Part shown: positions 1-7,239 of the stretch, piece after piece | Layout of the letters: each line of letters opens with the position of its first letter | Position numbering within the stretch: the stretch's first letter is position 1 | Source: an uncultured bacterium | GTDB lineage: Bacteria; Actinomycetota; Coriobacteriia; Coriobacteriales; Coriobacteriaceae | Assembly (NCBI GenBank): GCA_905215095.1 | Contig: CAJMOL010000021.1 | Span: forward strand, 1-12,769 | Direction: 5' to 3' | Length of the DNA: 12,769 bases | The notes under the pieces: generated by a model | What the model was told of the DNA's origin: nothing | What the model saw: the letters and a program-made list of their open reading frames with translations, nothing else | Databases searched by the model: none | Position numbers and translations under genes: made by a program

Positions 1-24
1 TTCGTTTACATGCAAACGAGCGCG

Positions 25-1203
25 TTAGTTGTTCTTGGTCAGGCGCTCTACGTCGTGGGCGATCATGTATTCCTCGTCGGTGGGGATGACCATGACCGTG
101 ACGGAAGAGCCGGCGGCGCTGATGACCTGCGGGCCGTTACCCACGGCCTCGCGGTTCCTGTTGTTGTCGATGCGCACGCCCAGCCACTCGAAGCAGTCGC
201 AGAAGGCCTTGCGGATCGACCAGTCGTTCTCGCCGATGCCGGCGGTAAAGGTGATGGTATCCACGCCCGCCATAGAGGCAATCATGGAACCGGCCTGCTG
301 CATAGCCTTGTAGGCGAACATATCGAAGGCGAGCAGGCAGCGCTCGTCGCCCTCGGAGGCGCGTGTACGGATGTCGCGGGCGTCGTTGGAGATGCCCGAG
401 ATGGCAAGCAGACCAGACTGCTTGTTCATCATGTCGTCGACTTCCTGGTAGCTGTAGCCGCCCTCGCGCTGGAGGTAGCACACGGTGGCAGGGTCAATGG
501 AACCACAACGGGTGCCCATCATCAGGCCGTCAAGCGGCGTGAGGCCCATCGTGGTATCGCGGCACACGCCGTCCTCAATGGCGGCAAGCGAAGCACCGTT
601 GCCCAGATGGCACGAAAGCAGACGGTGGCAGCACGAGCCCAGAATCTCCTTTGCCATCATCCACTCGTAGCGGTGGCTCGTACCGTGGGCACCGTACTTT
701 CGCACGTGGTACTTGTCGCACACGTCCTTGGGCAGCGCGTAGGTGTAGGCGACCTCGGGCATGGTCATGTGGAACGAGGTGTCGAAGACGGCCACGTTGG
801 GCAGCTCAGGATACTTCTCGCGGCAATATTCGATTGCCGCGGCCTCGCCGTAATTGTGCAGCGGAGCGAGCGGGGCCACCTCAAGGATCTTAGCCATAAC
901 CTCGTCGTCGACGACCGCGGAATCATCGAAGTGCCAGCCGCCCTGAACGATACGATGCCCAATGCCATCGATCGTAAAGTCGGTCTTCTCGAGCTCCTCG
1001 AGCACGCGAGCGATAGCAGAGCGATGATCGGGGAAAGGGACCTCCTCGGTCTGCTTGGCGCCACCGTTCTCGGAGTGGCCAAAGATACCCATGTCCGAGC
1101 CGATACGCTCGCAGTTGCCCTTGGCGAAAACCTCGCGGGTATCGGTATCCAGAAGCTGATATTTAAGGCTTGAGCTGCCGGCGTTGACAACAAGTACGTT
1201 CAT
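25..1203 (-). CDS. ackA: Acetate kinase, downstream paralogue (392 aa)
   Basis: Cytosolic enzyme of the ASKHA fold that interconverts acetyl phosphate + ADP and acetate + ATP, the ATP-yielding last step of acetate fermentation. The 392-residue length is normal for the family. Visible motifs are N-terminal NAGSSSLKY (N7), R84 in GHRIVQGG, APLHN (H116), FDTSFH (D141), GAHGTSHRY (H173), HLGNGAS (N202), MGTRCGSIDP (R232), TAGIGEN (319-325) and the C-terminal PTDEE. ATG start at 1203 with an AAAGGAG site just upstream. Compared with the Methanosarcina thermophila enzyme as I remember it, His94, Glu97 and Phe179 are replaced by Q87, W90 and A172, so acyl specificity may differ. It lies directly downstream of a second ackA on the same strand, but a terminator at 1318-1355 separates them. 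No phosphotransacetylase gene is in the window. The family call is secure; the preferred substrate is not. Confidence 0.95.
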   Translation of the reverse strand: MNVLVVNAGSSSLKYQLLDTDTREVFAKGNCERIGSDMGIFGHSENGGAKQTEEVPFPDHRSAIARVLEELEKTDFTIDGIGHRIVQGGWHFDDSAVVDDEVMAKILEVAPLAPLHNYGEAAAIEYCREKYPELPNVAVFDTSFHMTMPEVAYTYALPKDVCDKYHVRKYGAHGTSHRYEWMMAKEILGSCCHRLLSCHLGNGASLAAIEDGVCRDTTMGLTPLDGLMMGTRCGSIDPATVCYLQREGGYSYQEVDDMMNKQSGLLAISGISNDARDIRTRASEGDERCLLAFDMFAYKAMQQAGSMIASMAGVDTITFTAGIGENDWSIRKAFCDCFEWLGVRIDNNRNREAVGNGPQVISAAGSSVTVMVIPTDEEYMIAHDVERLTKNN

Positions 1204-1254
1204 GAGACTCCTTTGCAGTGCAATACGGTCGACGCAGACCCCTTAAGGCGGCCG

Positions 1255-1305
1255 CATGTTAATAAGAAGTTATCACAACTTAATAAATAACTATCAGGCA
1301 TATCG
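1255..1305 (-). promoter_or_regulatory. AT-rich upstream region of the downstream ackA
   Basis: This AT-rich stretch in an otherwise GC-rich intergenic gap lies between the terminator of the upstream ackA and the start at 1203. It contains a 15-bp perfect dyad, AAGTT-N5-AACTT, at 1267-1281. It probably holds the promoter and perhaps an operator for the downstream gene. I could not place convincing -35 and -10 boxes. Confidence 0.35.
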
Positions 1306-1317
1306 CCCAACGAGCGC

Positions 1318-1355
1318 AAAAGAGGGGCTGAACGGCACTTGGTCGTCCAGCCCCT
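1318..1355 (-). terminator. Intrinsic terminator after the upstream ackA
   Basis: Positions 1323-1334 pair with 1344-1355 in a 12-bp GC-rich stem with a 9-base loop. In minus-strand RNA the single imperfect position (1331/1347) is a G-U wobble, while in plus-strand RNA it is an A-C mismatch, so the structure favours minus transcription. CUUUU follows the stem (1322-1318). It begins 12 bases beyond the stop of the 1368-2546 gene. Confidence 0.85.
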
Positions 1356-1367
1356 CCCCTCTTGCAA

Positions 1368-2546
1368 TTACTTGCCGTTGACGATGCGCTCGACGTCGGA
1401 GGCGATCATGAACTCCTCATCCGTGGGGATGACGAAGATCTTGACCTTGGAATCCTTGGCGGACAGGCACCAAGCGCCGTCGCCGCGCAGGGCGTTGCGG
1501 GCATGGTCCATCTTGACGCCCATAAAGGCCAGACGGTCGGCCACGCCAGCGCGAACGGCCGGAGCGTGCTCGCCGATGCCGGCGGTAAAGACCAGGGTGT
1601 CCATGCCGCACATGGAAGTGGCCATCTCGGCGGCCTTGGCGGCAATCTTGTAGACGAACATGTCGAAGGCGAGCTGGGCCTCGGGGTCGCCGGCAGCGGC
1701 GAGCTCCTCAACGTTGCGGCAGTCGTTGGTCTTGCCGCCGGTCACAGCCAAAAGGCCGGACTTCTTGTTCATCATCTCGTCGACCTCGTCGAAGGTGTAG
1801 CCGCCTTCGCGCTGCAGGTAGCACACGGTAGCAGGGTCGATGGAGCCGCAGCGGGTGCCCATGATGAGGCCGTCGAGCGGGGTGAGGCCCATGGTGGTGT
1901 CCATGCACTTGCCGTCCTCGATGGCGCACAGGGAAGCACCGGAACCGATGTGGCACACGACGACCTTGCGAGCCTCGCCGTTGGTCATCTCGGCAACCTT
2001 CTTGGAGATGTAGCGGTAGCTGGTGCCGTGGGCGCCGTACTTACGGATGTGCAGCTTGTCGCAAACATCCTTGGGAAGGGCGTAGGTCTTGGCAACCTCG
2101 GGCATGTTGAAGTGAAAAGCGGTGTCGTAGACCGTAACGTTGGGCAGATCGGGATACTGCTCCAGGCAGTACTCGATAACGTTGGCCTCGGGGTTGTTGT
2201 GCAGCGGGGCGAGCGGAGCGACCTCGCGGATCTTGGCGAGGACGTCCTCGTCGACGAGGGAGGAATCACCAAAGTACCAGCCGCCCTGAACGATACGGTG
2301 ACCAATACCCTCGATCTTGACGCCGTTGGCCTCGAGGTCCTTCAGGACGACCTCGATGGCGACCTTGTGGTCGGGGAACTCGATGTTCTCGGTCACCTTC
2401 TTGGAACCGTTTGCAGCGTGGGTGAAGGTACCGCCGGTAAAGCAGACGCGCTCGCAGGAGCCCTTTGCGGACACCTTGTGGGACTTGGTATCGATGACCT
2501 GATACTTAAGGGTCGAAGATCCTGCGTTGACGACCAGAACGTTCAT
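1368..2546 (-). CDS. ackA: Acetate kinase, upstream paralogue with altered active site (392 aa)
   Basis: Second acetate kinase, same length as its neighbour and about 58 % identical by eye, so the pair looks like an old tandem duplication. Landmarks are NAGSSTLKY (N7), R84 in HRIVQGG, APLHN (H116), YDTAFH (D141), GAHGTS (H173), MGTRCGSIDP (R232), TAGIGEH (321-327) and PTDEE. The usual HLGNGAS block reads HIGSGAS, placing Ser202 where the ATP-site Asn normally sits. The second His of HGTSH is Tyr177. It also shares Q87, W90 and A172 with the neighbouring paralogue. ATG start at 2546 with a TAGGGAGA ribosome site 4 bases upstream. It may be a working kinase with shifted nucleotide or acyl preference, or a less active copy. 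The reading frame is intact and its codon use resembles the neighbour, which argues against decay. Confidence 0.93.
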   Translation of the reverse strand: MNVLVVNAGSSTLKYQVIDTKSHKVSAKGSCERVCFTGGTFTHAANGSKKVTENIEFPDHKVAIEVVLKDLEANGVKIEGIGHRIVQGGWYFGDSSLVDEDVLAKIREVAPLAPLHNNPEANVIEYCLEQYPDLPNVTVYDTAFHFNMPEVAKTYALPKDVCDKLHIRKYGAHGTSYRYISKKVAEMTNGEARKVVVCHIGSGASLCAIEDGKCMDTTMGLTPLDGLIMGTRCGSIDPATVCYLQREGGYTFDEVDEMMNKKSGLLAVTGGKTNDCRNVEELAAAGDPEAQLAFDMFVYKIAAKAAEMATSMCGMDTLVFTAGIGEHAPAVRAGVADRLAFMGVKMDHARNALRGDGAWCLSAKDSKVKIFVIPTDEEFMIASDVERIVNGK

Positions 2547-2599
2547 GTGTCTCCCTACTAACAGGCGGTGTGGCGCCGCCAGGTTACATACGCTTCAAT

Positions 2600-2633
2600 A
2601 ATAAACCCAAACGCCCTCGCGCTCGGGTTTATT
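2600..2633 (-). terminator. Hairpin after the MFS gene, probable weak terminator
   Basis: AATAAACCC (2600-2608) and GGGTTTATT (2625-2633) form a perfect 9-bp stem with a 16-base loop. It begins 33 bases past the MFS stop codon and before the start of the upstream ackA. Its AU-rich outer stem could act in either direction. There is no long U-run, so efficiency is doubtful. The promoter of the 1368-2546 gene must lie in this same 120-bp gap. Confidence 0.5.
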
Positions 2634-2666
2634 GCGTTGATATATAAGTTATCGGTGCCCAAATAC

Positions 2667-3827
2667 TCATGGCCTTTGACTTGTAAGACGAAAGAGCGCG
2701 GGGATATACACCAAAGAAGATATCCCGAGCGCTACAAGCAATATGACTCGAATGCCCGCGATGCTGCTCAGCACAGAGTTGAGCAGATAGAAAAGAACAG
2801 CACCCACCGCCACCATCTGGCTTTGAACCGAAATCAGTGAACAGCGCATCGATGAATCGACAGCATTTTGAAAAATTGAGTATTTAATTGGAGCAAATAA
2901 CGAGTAGGCGACCGTCTGCAACACATAGAACACGGGCAGCAAATAGACCGGAGTAAAGGGAATCAAAAATAGAGCAGTCAGGGAAAGGCGCACAATGCCG
3001 CAAATACGCGCAAAACGGCCCTTGTCGACATGAGCAATCACATTGGGCACAATAAGCCCCATGGAGGCCGAGGCAAGGAGCTGGACCGCAATGGTCACAC
3101 CCGAAGCGACGGCATTCATTCCGCGACCCGCAAGCAACAGTGAGAAAAAGTCTTCCAGGGCGACAAAAGCAAATGCTTGAGAACAGTCCATGATGAACGC
3201 CGAACGAAGAATGCGATTGTACGCAATAGCGGCTCCGATCGTCTTCGGGCTAATTCCACGCTCAGGTGTCGCCGCAGTGCCCCCTCTTCGCATCTCAGGA
3301 ATGCAGACAACGACAACCAACGTCAACACCATTGCGATGATATCTGCCGAAAGACCAATGAGATATGCACCGACAGACGAAATGAAACCGCCCGCACAAG
3401 CGGAGATGGCATAAGAGGCATAGAAAACAAATCGCTCAACGACATTAAGTCTTACGAGCTGGTCCTGAGAGACGCTGTCAATGTAAATCGCTTCTATGGA
3501 TCCGCTCATACATGCAACGGCAAAACCTTTGAGAGCAAACGCGCCGATTAAAAGCAGAGGAGAACGGACGAGAAGCAGGGCGACATAGTATCCAAGCATC
3601 CCCACGACGCCAACGAGACCACTTGTCTTTCGTCCAAACCTATCGGCAATATAGCCAGTGGGAACTTCAAGGATGAACTTGCTCACTTGATATGCAATCA
3701 TCATGCTAGAAATCGCCACCATCGAGAATCCGACGAATTCAAGGTAAACCGTCAGAAAATACAAAATGGTGCTGAAGTTCGACAGAAAAACAAACGTCAT
3801 ATAAAGCAAAACCGTACGGTTTTTCAT
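2667..3827 (-). CDS. MFS transporter, probable drug or metabolite exporter (386 aa)
   Basis: Integral membrane protein of the major facilitator superfamily with about 12 hydrophobic segments across 386 residues. The loop after the second helix carries the family's motif A (GYIADRFGRK, about residues 60-69), typical of proton-driven antiporters. The sequence does not reveal the substrate. I chose the ATG at 3827 because TTGGAGGG lies 7 bases upstream. A TTG eight codons further out (3851) has no such site. GC content is about 50 % in sampled stretches against about 65 % in the adjacent ackA, suggesting acquired DNA. A LysR-type regulator gene lies 119 bp upstream on the same strand, a common regulator-plus-exporter pairing. 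Confidence 0.85.
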   Translation of the reverse strand: MKNRTVLLYMTFVFLSNFSTILYFLTVYLEFVGFSMVAISSMMIAYQVSKFILEVPTGYIADRFGRKTSGLVGVVGMLGYYVALLLVRSPLLLIGAFALKGFAVACMSGSIEAIYIDSVSQDQLVRLNVVERFVFYASYAISACAGGFISSVGAYLIGLSADIIAMVLTLVVVVCIPEMRRGGTAATPERGISPKTIGAAIAYNRILRSAFIMDCSQAFAFVALEDFFSLLLAGRGMNAVASGVTIAVQLLASASMGLIVPNVIAHVDKGRFARICGIVRLSLTALFLIPFTPVYLLPVFYVLQTVAYSLFAPIKYSIFQNAVDSSMRCSLISVQSQMVAVGAVLFYLLNSVLSSIAGIRVILLVALGISSLVYIPALFRLTSQRP

Positions 3828-3907
3828 GCTCCGCCCTCCAAGAGTCAACAATCTAAATCGGAATCTTGGAAAAGCATGAGGGCAAAGCCGTCAGTCATGT
3901 GTTACAA

Positions 3908-3930
3908 GGCGTCAACATTCACTTGACGCC
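3908..3930. repeat. Perfect 8-bp dyad between regulator and MFS genes
   Basis: GGCGTCAA (3908-3915) and TTGACGCC (3923-3930) are exact inverted repeats around a 7-base centre. The site lies 16 bp past the end of the LysR frame and about 80 bp upstream of the MFS start. It could be an operator for the adjacent regulator or a weak terminator of the regulator gene. The spacing does not match the T-N11-A LysR box exactly, and no U-run follows. Confidence 0.5.
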
Positions 3931-3946
3931 ACGAGGCCAAATGACC

Positions 3947-4841
3947 TCACGAAGCGAGATAACGCAATAGGTGAAGAAATACCGTCTGGTGTCGATCGGT
4001 CCAGGCATTTTGTCGATAGCAAAAGTAGATGGGCAAGGCTACGTCATGTGAGGCTTCAATGGAGCACTCGCTCACTTCCGATCCATCCGATGCGAGAGAA
4101 GAGCCAGAAAAACCCAATATCAATCCCCCGGCTTGAAGAAACTCAGTCTGCGCCCTGTTTCCGTATTCGACGTCGCGGAAACGGAAATTAACCAGCTGAG
4201 CTTCGGGACATTGATTGATTGATTGCATTGAGACAGGGCGACAAATTAATGGGAACAGCTAACCTGCCGCCCAGTAACTCACGAACGGTCATAGCACCCA
4301 CAGATCGATGACCCGCTGGGCACGAAAGAACCTTGAGCTCCTTTTCACCCAAGTATTTCGAAGAAAGGACACTATCCCTTGGTTCCTCAAATGAGATGGC
4401 CGCATCCGAAATGCCAAGCACAAGTGATTCAAAGCATGTGGCCGTTGGCTGATGCCAAACATCAAGGTGAATCTGGGGGTGCGAGCTTTCAAACGAGTCG
4501 TACCAGTTTTCGGAAAAAAGACGCCCCCGCCCGTGAAGACAGGGGGCGTAAAGACGGAAGTGGCCGTCGGGCGAAACGCCGCCGTTCCCCGATTGAGCGT
4601 ACTTTTTGAGATCGTCGACTTGTGCCAGGATCACGCGTGCACGACGCGCAAATTCTCTGCCCGCCGGAGACAAAACAGCCTCCCCCGCCGATCGGTCGAG
4701 CAAAACAATCTGATACTCAGATTCCAACTTTTTGATTGCCGACGAAACGGCCTGTGGGCTCACGTGAACGGCGCGAGCCGCTTTGCGCACGCCGCCGTAG
4801 TTCGCTACCGCTTGAAGGTATTCGAGTTGAGAAAGCTGCAT
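3947..4841 (-). pseudogene. LysR-type regulator, frameshifted at a (CAAT)4 repeat
   Basis: Starts with a classic LysR winged helix-turn-helix (about residues 17-40, including ARAVHVSPQAVSSAIKKLE) and the LSPAG wing, followed by the effector-binding domain. ATG at 4841, TTTGGAG 6 bases upstream. The frame ends early at 217 codons, but a second frame continues to 3947 and carries the missing C-terminal part. The break lies in four CAAT copies on the coding strand (4210-4225 on plus). Removing one copy gives a continuous 296-residue protein (895-4 bases = 297 codons), the normal family length. As it stands, the product lacks about 85 C-terminal residues of the effector domain and has an intact DNA-binding domain. 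It may be a decayed gene, a slippage on/off switch or a sequencing error. It probably regulates the downstream MFS gene. Confidence 0.85.
4210..4225. repeat. Tetranucleotide repeat (ATTG)4 inside the LysR gene
   Basis: Four exact ATTG copies on plus (CAAT on the coding strand) at codons 206-211 of the LysR gene. Three copies give the full-length frame; the four present here put translation into a stop within about seven codons. The 4-base unit is not a multiple of three, so each gain or loss shifts the frame. Confidence 0.9.
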
Positions 4842-4882
4842 AGGTTACTCCAAAGGCAGCCAAGGCGACGGGCTGTGCGTCC

Positions 4883-5218
4883 TCAGATGAGGTTCTCGCC
4901 CAGGTTCTTGCCGCCGAGGACATGCATGTGGAAGTGCATGACGGTCTGGCCGGCGTTGACGCCCTTGTTGGAGATGACGCGGAAGCCGTCCTCCAGACCC
5001 TTGGCCTTGGCGACCTCCTGGATGGCGTGAGCCATGGCGCCCATGGTCTCGGCAGGCACGTTGTCGGCGATGTCGCTGTAGTGCTTCTTGGGAATCACGA
5101 GCGTGTGGACCGGTGCCTGGGGGTTGAGGTCGTCGAAGGCGATGACCTGATCGTCCTCATAGACAACGGTCGAGGGGATCTCGTGGTTGGCAATTTTGCA
5201 GAAGATGCAATCACACAT
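4883..5218 (-). CDS. HIT-family nucleotide hydrolase (111 aa)
   Basis: Small cytosolic protein of the histidine triad superfamily, branch Hint/HinT-like, which hydrolyses nucleoside phosphoramidates or related nucleotides. The triad HFHMHV is at residues 95-100, with H97 the expected nucleophile. The N-terminal CIFC (C4, C7) matches the zinc-binding pair seen in many bacterial members. Length 111 is typical. The ATG at 5218 is supported by AAAGGAA 8 bases upstream. The frame stays open upstream to 5473, but that stretch overlaps xseB and the inverted-repeat element and does not look like protein. Only 25 bases separate the start codon from the inverted repeat, so its promoter must lie inside or beyond that element. 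The LysR gene starts 41 bp downstream on the same strand with no clear terminator between. Confidence 0.93.
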   Translation of the reverse strand: MCDCIFCKIANHEIPSTVVYEDDQVIAFDDLNPQAPVHTLVIPKKHYSDIADNVPAETMGAMAHAIQEVAKAKGLEDGFRVISNKGVNAGQTVMHFHMHVLGGKNLGENLI

Positions 5219-5243
5219 GGTTGGTTCCTTTCTCACAGACCAA

Positions 5244-5351
5244 GGTAGTCTTTTTGGGACGGGGCTTTTTTGACTACTTTTTCGCAAGCGCAAACACTTG
5301 GCAAGCCGTCGCGCAAGGGTAGTCAAAAAAGCCCCGTCCCAAAAGACTACC
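5244..5351. repeat. 108-bp inverted-repeat element with 33/34-bp arms
   Basis: The left arm (5244-5277) and right arm (5319-5351) are reverse complements except for one extra T in the left arm. They enclose a 41-base centre with no coding capacity. CCAA directly flanks the element on both sides (5240-5243 and 5352-5355), which could be a 4-bp target duplication. It fills most of the gap between xseB and the HIT gene. Each arm contains a T-run of 5-6 bases after a GC block, so the RNA would form a long, stable hairpin. It may be a palindromic MITE or REP-like element, or a transcript-end structure. No transposase is nearby. Confidence 0.85.
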
Positions 5352-5372
5352 CCAAAGTAGGCTGCGAGATGG

Positions 5373-5639
5373 TTAGAATGAAAGGTTGTCGTCGGTGTTG
5401 GCGGCCTCGCCGTCGGCGAGCACGTCGTTGCCGTCGACGTCCTTAAGGAGCACCGAGACCTTCTGCTCGGCATCGGACAAGCGGGTACGCAGGCTCTTGA
5501 GGAGCTCGACGCCGCGGGTATAGCTCTCGAGCGACTCCTCGAGCTCCATATCGCCCGACTCCAAGCTGCGAATGATGAGCTCCAGCTCCTGCGAGGCCTG
5601 CTTGTACGTAAGCTGCTCGACCGGGGTCTTCTCTGCCAT
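5373..5639 (-). CDS. xseB: Exodeoxyribonuclease VII small subunit (88 aa)
   Basis: Small subunit of exonuclease VII, which together with XseA degrades single-stranded DNA from both ends into oligonucleotides during repair. The family core is seen in LTYKQASQELELIIRSLESG and the following ESLESYTRGVELLKSLRTRL (residues 10 to about 55), a helical pair typical of XseB. The last 20 residues are acidic and probably disordered. Length 88 is normal. ATG at 5639 with AGGAAAGG upstream. It follows xseA by 42 bp on the same strand, so the two are almost certainly one operon. The inverted-repeat element starts 21 bp after its stop codon and may mark the operon end. Confidence 0.95.
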   Translation of the reverse strand: MAEKTPVEQLTYKQASQELELIIRSLESGDMELEESLESYTRGVELLKSLRTRLSDAEQKVSVLLKDVDGNDVLADGEAANTDDNLSF

Positions 5640-5681
5640 ATCTGTTTCCTTTCCTAAAGGTTTATCGCTATGGAACGCGGT

Positions 5682-7133
5682 CTATTCGACCGTATCGACC
5701 GTTGCCGCCACGTTGCCGTCTGCCATGCGCACGCGAATGGCGTCACCGGGCTTAAAGGTCTTGGCGTTCGTAGCCACGCCATCATCGCTGTACGCGATGG
5801 AGTAACCGCGGGCAAGTACCTTAAGCGGCGACAGGGCATCGAGCGACGCGGCAGCTCGGCCCAGATCGGACGCGGGTTTGCTGAGCATCGTGCGCCCCTG
5901 ATGCTCCAGACGGGAGCTCGCGAGCGTGAGCGCATGGCGCTTGCCATCGAGTCCTGAGGTGCTTGCAACCAGACGCTCGGGCAGACGCTCAAAGTTGGAG
6001 CGGAATGCCCCAACCGAACGCGTTATGGCGCCGGACAGACGATCGGCCGTCAGGGCAAGCTCGGACTCGCGACGCTCGACCATAAACGTTGGATCGTTGA
6101 GGCACGGGCGGCACGCGGCCGCATCGAGCGCGTCGCCCAGACGAGCCGTATAGGTGTCCCAGGCACGACGACCGCGCTGGTCGAGCATTTCCAGATCGAC
6201 CTGATCTGACCCGATCATCGATGCCATCGCAGCACTCAGACGCTGATGACGTGTCTCGAGCACATCGGCCAGCTCCGTCATAGCCGGCGCCACCGATTCT
6301 GCCGCTGCCGTTGGCGTGGAGGCGCGACGGTCGCTCACCATGTCGCAGATCGAGGTATCGGGCTCATGCCCAATGCCCGTCACCACAGGCACGGGACAGG
6401 CTGCCACCGCGCGGGCAAGCTCCTCGTCGTTAAAGGTCATGAGGTCCTCAAAGGAACCGCCGCCACGCACGAGCAAAATGCAATCGGGCGCCGGTGTAAT
6501 GGCAGCGGCGCGGCGCAAGCCTTCAATAAGCTCTGCCGGTGCACCCTCGCCCTGGACCTTTGCGCCCACGCAGACAAGCTCGACGAGCGGGTTGCGACGA
6601 CGCAATGTGCGCTTGACGTCGTCGATTACGGCACCCGAAAGCGAGGTGACGACCGCCACGCGGGAGCAGAACACCGGGATGCGGCGCTTGCGCGCTTCGT
6701 CCATCAGACCCTCACGGCGTAGCTTTTCGGCCAGTTGCGCCACTTGTTGACGCAGCAGACCCTCCCCCGCCAGCGAGAATGAGCGAGCGACAAAGCTCAT
6801 ACGACCCGTGGGCTTGTAGAGGTTGAAGCTGCCCTTAAAGCTCACCTGCATGCCGTCGCGCAGATCGAAGGTGCGCTTAAGGTAGGCGCCCTTCCAGATG
6901 ATGCAGTCGACGGCCGCCGAGTCGTCCTTGATTTGGAAGTAGCAGTGGCCGCTTCGGGCATTGGGACCACGAAAACCCGTGACCTCGCCCAAAACGCTCA
7001 GCTGCGGAATGGCATCGAGCGCGCCGGCGGCGATCTCCACCGCTTGGCTCACGCTAAGCTCTTTGCGCTCCTGATCGTCCGTACCGTCGAACTCGGCGGA
7101 AACGGCATTGCCGGTTAGGTTCCAGCCTGCCAC
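5682..7133 (-). CDS. xseA: Exodeoxyribonuclease VII large subunit (483 aa)
   Basis: Catalytic subunit of exonuclease VII, acting on single-stranded DNA in repair. The N-terminal OB-fold (about residues 46-120, with GEVTGFRG and GHCYFQIKD) binds DNA. The catalytic domain follows from about 140, with RGGGSFEDL (223-231) and the conserved GIGHEPDTSICDMVSDRRAS block (253-272). A long helical region and a short C-terminal segment with LARGYSIAY complete the protein. It is slightly longer than the E. coli protein, mainly through about 25 extra N-terminal residues. The start is a GTG at 7133 with GAAAGGAGG 4 bases upstream, a strong site that decides the start. The xseB gene follows in the same operon. 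Confidence 0.96.
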   Translation of the reverse strand: MAGWNLTGNAVSAEFDGTDDQERKELSVSQAVEIAAGALDAIPQLSVLGEVTGFRGPNARSGHCYFQIKDDSAAVDCIIWKGAYLKRTFDLRDGMQVSFKGSFNLYKPTGRMSFVARSFSLAGEGLLRQQVAQLAEKLRREGLMDEARKRRIPVFCSRVAVVTSLSGAVIDDVKRTLRRRNPLVELVCVGAKVQGEGAPAELIEGLRRAAAITPAPDCILLVRGGGSFEDLMTFNDEELARAVAACPVPVVTGIGHEPDTSICDMVSDRRASTPTAAAESVAPAMTELADVLETRHQRLSAAMASMIGSDQVDLEMLDQRGRRAWDTYTARLGDALDAAACRPCLNDPTFMVERRESELALTADRLSGAITRSVGAFRSNFERLPERLVASTSGLDGKRHALTLASSRLEHQGRTMLSKPASDLGRAAASLDALSPLKVLARGYSIAYSDDGVATNAKTFKPGDAIRVRMADGNVAATVDTVE

Positions 7134-7202
7134 GCAGCCTCCTTTCGTTATCGAGCGCAGAGGCTCCGGCCCCGTGCGAAATTAAGTCCAACACATAGTA
7201 CA

Positions 7203-7232
7203 GCGCCGCGAGGACACGAATCCCCGCGGCGC
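7203..7232 (-). terminator. GC-rich hairpin after the zinc peptidase gene
   Basis: Positions 7203-7214 pair with 7221-7232 to give a 12-bp stem with a 6-base loop. The one imperfect position (7211/7224) is a G-U wobble in minus-strand RNA and an A-C mismatch in plus RNA, so minus transcription is favoured. There is no proper U-run after it, so it may be a weak terminator or an RNA-stability hairpin. It lies 60 bp past the stop codon at 7293. Confidence 0.5.
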
Positions 7233-7239
7233 CTGCCTG

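Noticed and set aside
1..24. Short inverted repeat TCGTTT / AAACGA just past the downstream ackA stop
   Set aside because: Only 6 bp of stem with a 6-base loop at the window edge and no visible T-run. It could be part of a terminator, but the rest is outside the window.
10..2561. Two long plus-strand frames opposite the acetate kinase genes
   Set aside because: They are antisense shadows of high-GC genes, rich in Gly/Val/Ala/His/Asp without motifs, and have no ribosome sites. The minus frames are unmistakable acetate kinases.
5219..5473. An N-terminal extension of the HIT protein by 85 residues
   Set aside because: It would translate through the inverted-repeat element and overlap xseB. The extension is not HIT-like, and the ATG at 5218 has its own ribosome site and gives the normal family length.
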